A stretch of 64,000 nt of DNA. It comes from Gordius sp. MW1. Taxonomy: Eukaryota > Nematomorpha > Gordioida > Gordea > Gordiidae. Every line of letters starts with the position of its first letter. Position 1 is the first letter of the stretch. The stretch lies in NCBI GenBank assembly GCA_964036665.1, contig OZ038526.1, positions 16,678,001 to 16,742,000 of the forward strand, read 5' to 3'. This document shows, one piece after another, positions 41,661 to 55,022 of this stretch. Both the position numbers and the translations under genes were made by a program. A model generated the notes under the pieces. That model was not told the DNA's origin. It ran no database searches and saw only the letters and a program-made list of their open reading frames with translations.

Positions 41661-43740
41661 AAATATTTTTACCTCAAAATTTTTCACATTTTTGTCTTTC
41701 AATCGTATTCATCCGATGAAAGTTGTCGTTTTCAGATACGATTTCCATAATAAAAAGTTAAAATTTATCAGAATCAGAAAACTATTACTTTGAAATCATG
41801 ATCGCATAGAGCAGTTTTCAAAAATTAAGCACTCACGTTGCGATACAACAAACTAATCGCAACAATAAAACCTTGTCTTTTGTCAAAATGATAGTTCTCG
41901 CAACATAAAACTTCTTTTCCGAGGTCAATCGAGGATAATAGGATTCTCAAATTGGCTTTCTTTTATATATTTTTTCAAGCTCTTTCACATAGAATAACAA
42001 AAAATAAATATTTTTACCTCAAAATTTTTCACATTTTTTTCTTTCAACCGTATTCATCCGATGAAAGTTGTCGTTTTCAGATACGATTTTCATGATAAAA
42101 AGTTAAAATTTATCAGAATAAGAAAACTATTACTTTGAAATCATGATCGCATAGAGCAGTTTTCAAAAATTAAGCATTCACTGCGATACAACAAACTAAT
42201 CGCAACAATAAAACCTTGTCTTTTGTCAAAATGATAGTTCTCGCAGCTTAAAACTTCTTTTCCGAAGTCAATCGAGGATAATAGGATTCTCAAATTGGCT
42301 TTCTTTTATATATTTTTTCAAGCTCTTTCACATAGAATAACAAAAAATAAATATTTTTACCTCAAAATTTTTAATATTTTTTTCTTTCAACCGTATTCAT
42401 CCGATGAAAGTTGTCGTTTTCAGACACGATTTCCATGATAAAAAGTTAAAATTTATCAGAATAAGAAAACTATTACTTTGAAATCATGATCGCATAGAGC
42501 AGTTTTCAAAAATTAAGCATTCACTGCGATACAACAAACTAATCGCAACAATAAAACCTTGTCTTTTGTCAAAATGATAGTTCTCGCAGCTTAAAACTTC
42601 TTTTCCGAAGTCAATCGAGGATAATAGGATTCTCAAATTGGCTCACTTTTATATATTTTTTCAAGCTCTTTCACATAGAATAACAAAAAATAAATATTTT
42701 TACCTCAAAATTTTTCACATTTTTTTCTTTCAACCGTATTCATCCGATGAAAGTTGTCGTTTTCAGATACGATTTTCATGATAAAAAGTTAAAATTTATC
42801 AGAATAAGAAAACTATTACTTTGAAATCATGATCGCATAGAGCAGTTTTCAAAAATTAAGCACTCACGTTGCGATACAACAAACTAATCGCAACAATAAA
42901 ACCTTGTCTTTTGTCTAAATGATAGTTCTCGCAACTTAAAACTTCTTTTCGGAAGTCAATGCAGGATAATAGGATTCTCAAATTGGCTTACTTTTATATA
43001 TTTTTTCAAGCTCTTTTACATAGAATAACAAAAAATAAATATTTTTACCTCAAAATTTTTCACATTTTTTTCTTTCAACCGTATTCATCCGATGAAAGTT
43101 GTCGTTTTCAGACACGATTTCCATGATAAAAAGTTAAAATTTATCAGAATCAGAAAACTATTACTTTGAAATCATGATCGCATAGAGCAGTTTTCAAAAA
43201 TTAAGCACTCACTGCGATACAACAAACTAATCGCAACAATAAAACCTTGTCTTTTGTCAAAATGATAGTTCTCGCAGCTTAAAACTTCTTTTCCGAAGTC
43301 AATCGAAGATAATAGAATTCTCAAATTGGCTTACTTTTATATATTTTTTCAAGCTCTTTCACATAGAATAACAAAAAATAAATATTTTTACCTCAAAATT
43401 TTTCACATTTTTGTCTTTCAATCGTATTCATCCGATGAAAGTTGTCGTTTTCAGATACGATTTCCATAATAAAAAGTTAAAATTTATCAGAATCAGAAAA
43501 CTATTACTTTGAAATCATGATCGCATAGAGCAGTTTTCAAAAATTAAGCACTCACGTTGCGATACAACAAACTAATCGCAACAATAAAACCTTGTCTTTT
43601 GTCAAAATGATAGTTCTCGCAACATAAAACTTCTTTTCCGAGGTCAATCGAGGATAATAGGATTCTCAAATTGGCTTTCTTTTATATATTTTTTCAAGCT
43701 CTTTCACATAGAATAACAAAAAATAAATATTTTTACCTCA
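41661..43740. repeat. Block with five-monomer duplication, offset 1719 bp
   Basis: TTTTTGTCTTTCAATCGT occurs at about 41691 and 43410, and CTCGCAACATAAAAC with GGCTTTCTTTTATAT at about 41901 and 43620, both 1719 bp apart. Between them are X-type monomers with CATTCACTGCG and GGCTCAC, related to the third copy of the 13-monomer repeat. The next monomer, to about 44085, repeats the TTTTTGTCTTTC and CAACATAAAAC markers one unit further on. Confidence 0.82.
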
Positions 43741-44059
43741 AAATTTTTCACATTTTTGTCTTTCAACCGTATTCATCCGATGAAAGTTGTCGTTTTCAGA
43801 TACGATTTCCATAATAAAAAGTTAAAATTTATCAGAATCAGAAAACTATTACTTTGAAATCATGATCGCATAGAGCAGTTTTCAAAAATTAAGCACTCAC
43901 GTTGCGATACAACAAACTAATCGCAACAATAAAACCTTGTCTTTTGTCAAAATGATAGTTCTCGCAACATAAAACTTCTTTTCCGAGGTCAATCGAGGAT
44001 AATAGGATTCTCAAATTGGCTTACTTTTATATATTTTTTCAAGCTCTTTCACATAGAAT

Positions 44060-46070
44060 AACAAAAAATAAATATTTTTACCTAAAAATTTTTCACATTT
44101 TTTTCTTTCAACCGTATTCATCCGATGAAAGTTGTCGTTTTCAGATACGATTTTCATGATAAAAAGTTAAAATTTATCAAAATAAGAAAACATTACTTTG
44201 AAATCATGATCGCATAGAGCAGTTTTCAAAAAATAAGCACTCACGTTGCGATACAACAAACTAATCGCAACAATAAAACCTTGTCTTGTCAAAATGATAG
44301 TTCTCGCAACTTAAAACTTCTTTTTGGAAGTCAATGCAGGATAATAGGATTCTCAAATTGGCTTACTTTTATATATTTTTTCAAGCTCTTTCACATAGAA
44401 TAACAAAAAAATAATATTTTTACCTCAAAATTTTTCATATTTTTTCTTTCAACCCTATTCATCCGATGAAAGTTGTCGTTTTCAGACACGATTTCCATAA
44501 TAAAAAGTTAAAATTTATCAGAATAAGAAAACTATTACTTTGAAATCATGATCGCATAGAGCAGTTTTCAAAAATTAAGCACTCACGTTGCGATACAACA
44601 AACTAATTGCCACAATAAAACCTTGTCTTTTGTCAAAATGATAGTTCGCGCAGCTTAAAACTTCTTTTCCGAAGTCAATCGAGAATAATAGGATTCTCAA
44701 ATGGCTTACTTTTATATATTTTTTCTAGCTCTTTCACATAGAATAACAAAAAAATAAGTATTTTTACCTCAAAATTTTTAATATTTTTTTCTTTCAACCG
44801 TATTCATCCGATGAAAGTTGCGTTTTCAGACACGATTTCCATAATAAAAAGTTAAAATTTATCAGAATCAGAAAACTATTACTTTGAAATCATGATCGCA
44901 TAGAGCAGTTTTCAAAAATTAAGCACTCACGTTGCGATACAACAAACTAATCGCAACAATAAAACCTTGTCTTTTGTCAAAATGATAGTTCTCGCAGCTT
45001 AAAACTTCTTTTCCGAAGTCAATCGAGGATGATAGGATTCTCAAATTGGCTTACTTTTATATATTTTTTCAAGCTCTTTCACATAGAATAACAAAAAATA
45101 AATATATTTACCTCAAAATTTTTCACATTTTTTTCTTTCAACCGTATTCATCCGATGAAAGTTGTCGTTTTCAGACACGATTTCCATAATAAAAAGTTAA
45201 AATTTATCAGAATCAGAAAACTATTACTTTGAAATCATGATCGCATAGAGCAGTTTTCAAAAATTAAGCACTCACGTTGCGATACAACAAACTAATCGCA
45301 ACAATAAAACCTTGTCTTTTGTCAAAATGAGAGTTCTCGCAGCTTAAAACTTCTTTTCCGAAGTCAATCGAGGATAATATTCTCAAATTGGCTTACTTTT
45401 ATATATTTTTTCAAGCTCTTTCACATAGAATAACAAAAAATAAATATTTTTACCTCAAAATTTTTCACATTTTTTTCTTTCAACCGTATTCACCCGATGA
45501 AAGTTGTCGTTTTCAGATACGATTTTCATGATAAAAAGTTAAAATTTATCAGAATAAGAAAACTATTACTTTGAAATCATGATCGCATAGAGCAGTTTTC
45601 AAAAAATAAGCACTCACGTTGCGATACAACAAACTAATCGCAACAATAAAACCTTGTCTTTTGTCAAAATGATAGTTCTCGCAACTTAAAACTTCTTTTT
45701 GGAAGTCAATGCAGGATAATAGGATTCTCAAATTGGCTTACTTTTATATATTTTTTCAAGCTCTTTCACATAGAATAACAAAAAAATAAGTATTTTTACC
45801 TCAAAATTTTTCATATTTTTTTCTTTCAACCCTATTCATCCGATGAAAGTTGTCGTTTTCAGACACGATTTCCATAATAAAAAGTTAAAATTTATCAAAA
45901 TAAGAAAACTATTACTTTGAAATCATGATCGCATAGAGCAGTTTTCAAAAATTAAGCACTCACGTTGCGATACAACAAACTAATCGCCACAATAAAACCT
46001 TGTCTTTTGTCAAAATGATAGTTCTCGCAGCTTAAAACTTCTTTTCCGAAGTCAATCGAGGATAATAGGA
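44060..46070. repeat. Block with four-monomer duplication, offset 1375 bp
   Basis: The variants CTTCTTTTTGGAAGTC (44321 and 45696), CAAAAAATAAGCAC, and CAACCCTATTCATCC recur with an offset of about 1375 bp. The first copy has extra small losses: CTTGTCTTGTCAAAATG near 44284 and GAAAACATTAC near 44187. The unit between them has ATAATATTCTCAAA, a 3-base loss near 45379. Confidence 0.8.
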
Positions 46071-48430
46071 TTCTCAAATGGCTTACTTTTATATATTTTT
46101 TCTAGCTCTTTCACATAGAATAACAAAAAAATAAGTATTTTTACCTCAAAATTTTTAATATTTTTTTCTTTCAACCGTATTCATCCGATGAAAGTTGTCG
46201 TCTTCAGACACGATTTAGATGATAAAAAGTTAAAATTTATCAGAATCAGAAAACTATTACTTTGAAATCATGATCGGATAGAGCTGTTTTCAAAAATTAA
46301 GCACTCACGTTTGGATACAACAAACTAATCGCAAAAATAAAACCTTGTCTTTTGTCAAAATGATAGTTCTCGCAACTTAAAACTTCTTTTCCGAAGTCAA
46401 TCGAGGATAATAGGATTCCCAAATTGGCTTACTTTTATATATTTTTTTAAGCTCTTTCACATAGAATAACAAAAAATAAATATATTTACCTCAAAATTTT
46501 TCACATTTTTTTCTTTCAACCGTATTCATCCGATGAAAGTTGTCGTCTTCAGACACGATTTCCATAATAAAAAGTTAAAATTTATCAGAATCAGAAAACT
46601 ATTACTTTGAAATCATGATCGCATAGAGCAGTTTTCAAAAATTAAGCACTCACGTTGCGATACAACAAACTAATCGCAACAATAAAACCTTGTCTTTTGT
46701 CAAAATGATAGTTCTCGCAGCTTAAAACTTCTTTTCCGAAGTCAATCGAGGATAATAGGATTCTCAAATTGGCTTAATTTTATATATTTTTTCAAGCTCT
46801 TTCACATAGAATAACAAAAAATCAATATTTTTACCTCAAAATTTTTCACATTTTTGTCTTTCAACCGTATTCATCCGATGAAAGTTGTCGTTTTCAGATA
46901 CGATTTCCATAATAAAAAGTTAAAATTTATCAGAATCAGAAAACTATTACTTTGAAATCATGATCGCATAGAGCAGTTTTCAAAAATTAAGCACTCACGT
47001 TGCGATACAACAAACTAATCGCAACAATAAAACCTTGTCTTTTGTCAAAATGATAGTTCTCGCAACTTAAAACTTCTTTTCCGAGGTCAATCGAGGATAA
47101 TAGGATTCTCAAATTGGCTTACTTTTATATATTTTTTGAAGCTCTTTCACATAGAATAACAAAAAATAAATATTTTTATCTCAAAATTTTTCACATTTTT
47201 TTCTTTCAACCGTATTCATCCGATGAAAGTTGTCGTTTTCAGATACGATTTTTATGATAAAAAGTTAAAGTTTATCAGAATAAGAAAACTATTACTTTGA
47301 AATCATGATCGCATAGAGCAGTTTTCAAAAATTAAGCACTCACGTTGCGATACAACAAACTAATCGCAACAATAAAACCTTGTCTTTTGTCTAAATGATA
47401 GTTCTCGCAACTTAAAACTTCTTTTCGGAAGTCAATGCAGGATAATAGGATTCTCAAATTGGCTTACTTTTATATATTTTTTCAAGCTCTTTTACATAGA
47501 ATAACAAAAAATAAATATTTTTACCTCAAAATTTTTCACATTTTTTTCTTTCAACCGTATTCATCCGATGAAAGTTGTCGTTTTCAGACACGATTTCCAT
47601 GATAAAAAGTTAAAATTTATCAGAATCAGAAAACTATACTTTGAAATCATGATCGCATAGAGCAGTTTTCAAAAATTAAGCACTCACGTTGCGATACAAC
47701 AAACTAATCGCAACAATAAAACCTTGTCTTTTGTCAAAATGATAGTTCTCGCAGCTTAAAACTTCTTTTCCGAAGTCAATCGAGGATAATAGGATTCTCA
47801 AATTGGCTTACTTTTATATATTTTTTCAAGCTCTTTCAAATAGAATACAAAAAATAAATATTTTTACCTCAAAATTTTTAACATTTTTTTCTTTCAACCG
47901 TATTCATCCGATGAAAGTTGTCGTTTTCAGATACGATTTTCATGATAAAAAGTTAAAATTTATCAGAATAAGAAAACTATTACTTTGAAATCATGATCGC
48001 ATAGAGCAGTTTTCAAAAATTAAGCACTCACGTTGCGATACAACAAACTAATCGCAACAATAAAACCTTGTCTTTTGTCAAAATGATAGTTCTCGCAACT
48101 TAAAACTTCTTTTCCGAGGTCAATCGAGGATAATAGGATTCTCAAATGGCTTACTTTTATATATTTTTTCTAGCTCTTTCACATAGAATAACAAAAAAAT
48201 AAGTATTTTTACCTCAAAATTTTTAATATTTTTTTCTTTCAACCGTATTCATCCGATGAAAGTTGTCGTTTTCAGACACGATTTCCATGATAAAAAGTTA
48301 AAATTTATCAGAATCAGAAAACTATTACTTTGAAATCATGATCAGAGCAGTTTTCAAAGATTAAGCACTCACGTTGCGATACAACAAACTAATCGCAACA
48401 ATAAAACCTTGTCTTTTGTCAAAATGATAG
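46071..48430. repeat. Mixed monomers, including the first CGGATAG module
   Basis: About seven monomers. The unit at about 46273 introduces a linked set of variants (ATCGGATAGAGC, CACGTTTGGATAC, GGATTCCCAAATTGG, AATATATTTACC) that returns five more times downstream. A one-base loss (AAACTATACTTTG) is near 47633, and a four-base loss turns GATCGCATAGAG into GATCAGAG at about 48343. No gene-like feature was seen. Confidence 0.8.
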
Positions 48431-50498
48431 TTCTCGCAGCTTAAAACTTCTTTTCCGAAGTCAATCGAGGATAATAGGATTCTCAAATTGGCTTACTTTT
48501 ATATATTTTTTCAAGCTCTTTCACATAGAATAACAAAAAATAAATATTTTTACCTCAAAATTTTTCACATTTTTTTCTTTCAACCGTATTCATCCGATGA
48601 AAGTTGTCGTTTTCAGATACGATTTTCATGATAAAAAGTTAAAATTTATCAGAATAAGAAAACTATTACTTTGAAATCATGATCGCATAGAGCAGTTTTC
48701 AAAAATTAAGCACTCACGTTGCGATACAACAAACCAATCGCCACAATAAAACCTTGTCTTTTGTCAAAATGATAGTTCTCGCAGCTTAAAACTTCTTTTC
48801 CGAAGTCAATCGAGGATAATAGGATTCTCAAATGGCTTACTTTTATATATTTTTTCAAGCTCTTTCACATAGAATAACAAAAAAATAAGTATTTTTACCT
48901 CAAAATTTTTAATATTTTTTTCTTTCAACCGTATTCATCCGATGAAAGTTGTCGTTTTCAGACACGATTTCCATGATAAAAAGTTAAAATTTATCAGAAT
49001 CAGAAAACTATTACTTTGAAATCATGATCGCATAGAGCAGTTTTCAAAGATTAAGCACTCACGTTGCGATACAACAAACTAATCGCAACAATAAAACCTT
49101 GTCTTTTGTCAAAATGATAGTTCTCGCAGCTTAAAACTTCTTTTCCGAAGTCAATCGAGGATAATAGGATTCTCAAATTGGCTTACTTTTATATATTTTT
49201 TCAAGCTCTTTCACATAGAATAACAAAAAATAAATATTTTTACCTCAAAATTTTTCACATTTTTTTCTTTCAACCGTATTCATCCGATGAAAGTTGTCGT
49301 TTTCAGATACGATTTTCATGATAAAAAGTTAAAATTTATCAGAATAAGAAAACTATTACTTTGAAATCATGATCGCATAGAGCAGTTTTCAAAAATTAAG
49401 CACTCACGTTGCGATACAACAAACCAATCGCCACAATAAAACCTTGTCTTTTGTCAAAATGATAGTTCTCGCAGCTTAAAACTTCTTTTCCGAAGTCAAT
49501 CGAGGATAATAGGATTCTCAAATGGCTTACTTTTATATATTTTTTCAAGCTCTTTCACATAGAATAACAAAAAAATAAGTATTTTTACCTCAAAATTTTT
49601 AATATTTTTTTCTTTCAACCGTATTCATCCGATGAAAGTTGTCGTTTTCAGACACGATTTCCATGATAAAAAGTTAAAATTTATCAGAATAAGAAAACTA
49701 TTACTTTGAAATCATGATCGCATAGAGCAGTTTTCAAAAATTAAGCACTCACTGCGATACAACAAACTAATCGCAACAATAAAACCTTTTCTTTTGTCAA
49801 AATGATAGTTCTCGCAGCTTAAAACTTCTTTTCCGAAGTCAATCGAGGATAATAGGATTCTCAAATTGGCTTACTTTTATATATTTTTTCAAGCTCTTTC
49901 ACATAGAATAACAAAAAATAAATATTTTTACCTCAAAATTTTTCACATTTTTTTCTTTCAACCGTATTCATCCGATGAAAGTTGTCGTTTTCAGATACGA
50001 TTTTCATGATAAAAAGTTAAAATTTATCAGAATAAGAAAACTATTACTTTGAAATCATGATCGCATAGAGCAGTTTTCAAAAATTAAGCACTCACGTTGC
50101 GATACAACAAACCAATCGCCACAATAAAACCTTGTCTTTTGTCAAAATGATAGTTCTCGCAGCTTAAAACTTCTTTTCCGAAGTCAATCGAGGATAATAG
50201 GATTCTCAAATGGCTTACTTTTATATATTTTTTCAAGCTCTTTCACATAGAATAACAAAAAAATAAGTATTTTTACCTCAAAATTTTTAATATTTTTTTC
50301 TTTCAACCGTATTCATCCGATGAAAGTTGTCGTTTTCAGACACGATTTCCATGATAAAAAGTTAAAATTTATCAGAATCAGAAAACTATTACTTTGAAAT
50401 CATGATCGCATAGAGCAGTTTTCAAAGATTAAGCACTCACGTTGCGATACAACAAACTAATCGCAACAATAAAACCTTGTCTTTTGTCAAAATGATAG
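48431..50498. repeat. Dimeric higher-order repeat, three copies of about 689 bp
   Basis: Monomer starts are 48431, 48776, 49121, 49466, 49809 and 50154, alternating X, Y, X, Y, X, Y. The X units share ACAAACCAATCGCCAC (48731, 49421 and 50109), giving dimer offsets of 690 and 688 bp. The middle Y unit (49466) differs: it has CAGAATAAG, the CACTCACTGCG deletion and AACCTTTTC, so it appears to have been converted or recombined with another type. Confidence 0.86.
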
Positions 50499-51179
50499 TT
50501 CTCGCAGCTTAAAACTTCTTTTCCGAAGTCAATCGAGGATAATAGGATTCTCAAATTGGCTTACTTTTATATATTTTTTCAAGCTCTTTCACATAGAATA
50601 ACAAAAAATTCAAAATTTTTCACATTTTTTTCTTTCAACCGTATTCATCCGATGAAAGTTGTCGTTTTCAGACACGATTTCCATGATAAAAAGTTAAAAT
50701 TTATCAGAATCAGAAAACTATTACTTTGAAATCATGATCGCATAGAGCAATTTTCAAAAATTAAGCACTCACGTTGCGATACAACAAACTAATCGCAACA
50801 ATAAAACCTTGTCTTTTGTCAAAATGATAGTTCTCGCAGCTTAAAACTTCTTTTCCGAAGTCAATCGAGGATAATAGGATTCTCAAATTGGCTTACTTTT
50901 ATATATTTTTTCAAGCTCTTTCACATAACAAAAAATAAATATTTTTACCTCAAAATTTTTCACATTTTTTCTTTCAACCGTATTCATCCGATGAAAGTTG
51001 TCGTTTTCAGACACGATTTCCATGATAAAAAGTTAAAATTCATCAGAATCAGAAAACTATTACTTTGAAATCATGATCGGATAGAGCTGTTTTCAAAAAT
51101 TAAGCACTCACGTTGCGATACAACAAACTAATCGCAACAATAAAACCTTGTCTTTTGTCAAAATGATAGTTCTAGCAGC
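50499..51179. repeat. Two monomers with internal deletions
   Basis: The unit beginning at 50499 lacks about 13 bp of the A/T-tract cluster at about 50609, joining AACAAAAAAT directly to TCAAAATTTT. The next unit has CACATAACAAAAAATAA near 50923, a 5-bp loss between two ATA triplets. It also carries ATCGGATAGAGCTG near 51067 but retains TTGCGATAC, so it is an incomplete form of the CGGATAG module. Confidence 0.8.
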
Positions 51180-51962
51180 TTAAAACTTCTTTTCCGAAGT
51201 CAATCGAGGATAATAGGATTCTCAAATGGCTTACTTTTATATATTTTTTCAAGCTCTTTCACATAGAATAACAAAAAAATAAGTATTTTTACCTCAAAAT
51301 TTTTATTATTTTTTTCTTTCAACCGTATTCATCCGATGAAAGTTGTCGTTTTCAGACACGATTTCCATGATAAAAAGTTAAAATTTATCAGAATCAGAAA
51401 ACTATTACTTTGAAATCATGATCGGATAGAGCTTTTTTCAAAAATTAAGCACTCACGTTTGGATACAACAAACTAATCGCAACAATAAAACCTTGTCTTT
51501 TGTCAAAATGATAGTTCTCGCAACTTAAAACTTCTTTTCCGAAGTCAATCGAGGATAATAGGATTCCCAAATTGGCTTACTTTTATATATTTTTTTAAGC
51601 TCTTTCACATAGAATAACAAAAAATAAATATATTTACCTCAAAATTTTTCACATTTTTTTCTTTCAACCGTATTCATCCGATGAAAGTTGTCGTTTTCAG
51701 ACACGATTTCCATAATAAAAAGTTAAAATTTATCAGAATCAGAAAACTATTACTTTGAAATCATGATCGCATAGAGCAGTTTTCAAAAATTAAGCACTCA
51801 CGTTGCGATACAACAAACTAATCGCAACAATAAAACCTTGTCTTTTGTCAAAATGATAGTTCTCGCAGCTTAAAACTTCTTTTCCGAAGTCAATCGAGGA
51901 TAATAGGATTCTCAAATTGGCTTACTTTTATATATTTTTTCAAGCTCTTTCACATAGAATAA
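51180..51962. repeat. Duplicated block, offset 3060 bp (first copy)
   Basis: Repeated at 54240-55022. Shared markers are TTTTTATTATTTTTTTC, ATCGGATAGAGCTTTTTTC (51421 and 54481), CACGTTTGGATAC, GGATTCCCAAATTGG and AATATATTTACC. The left limit is CTAGCAGCTTAA here against CTCGCAGATTAA there. The block ends at a monomer that has lost about 32 bp at 51963, where GAATAACA joins CATTTTTTTC. Confidence 0.85.
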
Positions 51963-52570
51963 CACATTTTTTTCTTTCAACCGTATTCATCCGATGAAAG
52001 TTGTCGTTTTCAGATACGATTTTCATGATAAAAAGTTAAAATTTATCAGAATAAGAAAACTATTACTTTGAAATCATGATCGCATAGAGCAGTTTTCAAA
52101 AATTAAGCACTCACGTTGCGATACAACAAACCAATCGCAACAATAAAACCTTGTCTTTTGTCAAAATGATAGTTCTCGCAACTTAAAACTTCTTTTCGGA
52201 AGTAAATGCAGGATAATAGGATTCTCAAATTGGCTTACTTTTATATATTTTTTCAAGCTCTTTCACATAACAAAAAATAAATATTTTTACCTCAAAATTT
52301 TTCACATTTTTTTCTTTCAACCGTATTCATCCGATGAAAGTTGTCGTTTTCAGACACGATTTCCATGATAAAAAGTTAAAATTTATCAGAATCAGAAAAC
52401 TATTACTTTGAAATCATGATCGCATAGAGCAATTTTCAAAAATTAAGCACTCACGTTGCGATACAACAAACTAATCGCAACAATAAAACCTTGTCTTTTG
52501 TCAAAATGATAGTTCTCGCAGCTTAAAACTTCTTTTCCGAAGTCAATCGAGGATAATAGGATTCTCAAAT

Positions 52571-54363
52571 TGGCTTACTTTTATATATTTTTTTAAGCTC
52601 TTTCACATAGAATAACAAAAATAAATATTTTTACCTCAAAATTTTTAATCTTTCAACCGTATTCATCCGATGAAAGTTGTCGTTTTCAGACACGATTTCC
52701 ATGATAAAAAGTTAAAATTTATCAGAATCAGAAAACTATTACTTTGAAATCATGATCGCATAGAGCAGTTTTCAAAAATTAAGCACTCACGTTGCGATAC
52801 AACAAACTAATCGCAACAATAAAACCTTGTCTTTTGTCAAAATGATAGTTCTCGCAGCTTAAAACTTCTTTTCCGAAGTCAATCGAGGATAAGAGGATTC
52901 TCAAATTGGCTTACTTTTATATATTTTTTCTAGCTCTTTCACATAGAATAACAAAAAATAAATATTTTTACCTCAAAATTTTTCACATTTTTTTCTTTCA
53001 ACCGTATTCATCCGATGAAAGTTGTCGTTATCAGATACGATTTTAATGATAAAAAGTTAAAATTTATCAGAATAAGAAAACTATTACTTTGAAATCATGA
53101 TCGCATAGAGCAGTTTTCAAAAATTAAGCACTCACGTTGCGATACAACAAACTAATCGCAACAATAAAACCTTGTCTTTTGTCAAAATGATAGTTCTCGC
53201 AACTTAAAACTTCTTTTCGGAAGTAAATGCAGGATAATAGGATTCTCAAATTGGCTTACTTTTATATATTTTTTCAAGCTCTTTCACATAGAATAACAAA
53301 AAAATAAGTATTCTTACCTCAAAATTTTTCATATTTTTTTCTTTCAACCCTATTCATCGGATGAAAGTTGTCGTTTTCAGACACGATTTCTATAATAAAA
53401 AGTTAAAATTTATCAGAATAAGAAAACTATTACCTTGAAATCATGATCGCATAGAGCAGTTTTCAAAAATTAAGCACTCACGTTGCGATACAACAAACTA
53501 ATCGCCACAATAAAACCTTGTCTTTTGTCAAAATGATAGTTCTCGCAGCTTAAAACTTCTTTTCCGAAGTCAATCGAGGATAATAGGATTCACAAATGGC
53601 TTACTTTTATATATTTTTTCTAGCTCTTTCACATAGAATAACAAAAAAATAAGTATTTTTACCTCAAAATTTTTAATATTTTTTTCTTTCAACCGTATTC
53701 ATCCGATGAAAGTTGTCGTTTTCAGACACGATTTCCATGATAAAAAGTTAAAATTTATCAGAATCAGAAAACTATTACTTTGAAATCATGATCGCATAGA
53801 GCAGTTTTCAAAAATTAAGCACTCACGTTGCGATACAACAAACTAATCGCAACAATAAAACCTTGTCTTTTGTCAAAATGATAGTTCTCGCAGCTTAAAA
53901 CTTCTTTTCCGAAGTCAATCGAGGATAATAGGATTCTCAAATTGGCTTACTTTTATATATTTTTTCAAGCTCTTTCACATAGAATAACAAAAAATAAATT
54001 TTTTTACCTAAAAATTTTTCACATTTTTTTCTTTCAACCGTATTCATCCGATGAAAGTTGTCGTTTTCAGATACGATTTTCATGATAAAAAGTTAAAATT
54101 TATCAGAATAAGAAAACTATTACTTTGAAATCATGATCGCATAGAGCAGTTTTCAAAAATTAAGCACTCACGTTGCGATACAACAAACTAATCGCCACAA
54201 TAAAACCTTGTCTTTTGTCAAAATGATAGTTCTCGCAGATTAAAACTTCTTTTCCGAAGTCAATCGAGGATAATAGGATTCTCAAATGGCTTACTTTTAT
54301 ATATTTTTTCAAGCTCTTTCACATAGAATAACAAAAAAATAAGTATTTTTACCTCAAAATTTT
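52571..54363. repeat. Duplicated block, offset 4807 bp (first copy)
   Basis: Repeated at 57378-59170, fourteen monomers away. Markers are TTTTTAATCTTTCAACC (an 8-bp loss), GTCGTTATCAG with GATTTTAATG (53021 and 57828), CCCTATTCATCGG (53351 and 58158), ATTACCTTGAAATC, GGATTCACAAATGG and CTCGCAGATTAA (54231 and 59038). The copies separate at TTTTTATTATT against TTTTTAATATT. Confidence 0.86.
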
Positions 54364-55022
54364 TATTATTTTTTTCTTTCAACCGTATTCATCCGATGAA
54401 AGTTGTCGTTTTCAGACACGATTTCCATGATAAAAAGTTAAAATTTATCAGAATCAGAAAACTATTACTTTGAAATCATGATCGGATAGAGCTTTTTTCA
54501 AAAATTAAGCACTCACGTTTGGATACAACAAACTAATCGCAACAATAAAACCTTGTCTTTTGTCAAAATGATAGTTCTCGCAACTTAAAACTTCTTTTCC
54601 GAAGTCAATCGAGGATAATAGGATTCCCAAATTGGCTTTTTTTTATATATTTTTTTAAGCTCTTTCACATAGAATAACAAAAAATAAATATATTTACCTC
54701 AAAATTTTTCACATTTTTTTCTTTCAACCGTATTCATCCGATGAAAGTTGTCGTTTTCAGACACGATTTCCATAATAAAAAGTTAAAATTTATCAGAATC
54801 AGAAAACTATTACTTTGAAATCATGATCGCATAGAGCAGTTTTCAAAAATTAAGCACTCACGTTGCGATACAACAAACTAATCGCAACAATAAAACCTTG
54901 TCTTTTGTCAAAATGATAGTTCTCGCAGCTTAAAACTTCTTTTCCGAAGTCAATCGAGGATAATAGGATTCTCAAATTGGCTTACTTTTATATATTTTTT
55001 CAAGCTCTTTCACATAGAATAA
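54240..55022. repeat. Duplicated block, offset 3060 bp (second copy)
   Basis: Second copy of 51180-51962. One difference is GGCTTTTTTTTATAT near 54636 in place of GGCTTACTTTTATAT. The sequence after it has TATTTTTAGCTAAAAATT, which also occurs at 61221 and 63982, so this block and the one near 60.5-61.2 kb are related. Confidence 0.85.

Noticed and set aside
45549..45731. 60-aa minus-strand open frame
   Set aside because: Reverse strand of an ordinary monomer, open by chance because of a local variant (CAAAAAATAAG and TTTTTGGAAG); the neighbouring monomers are closed in this frame.
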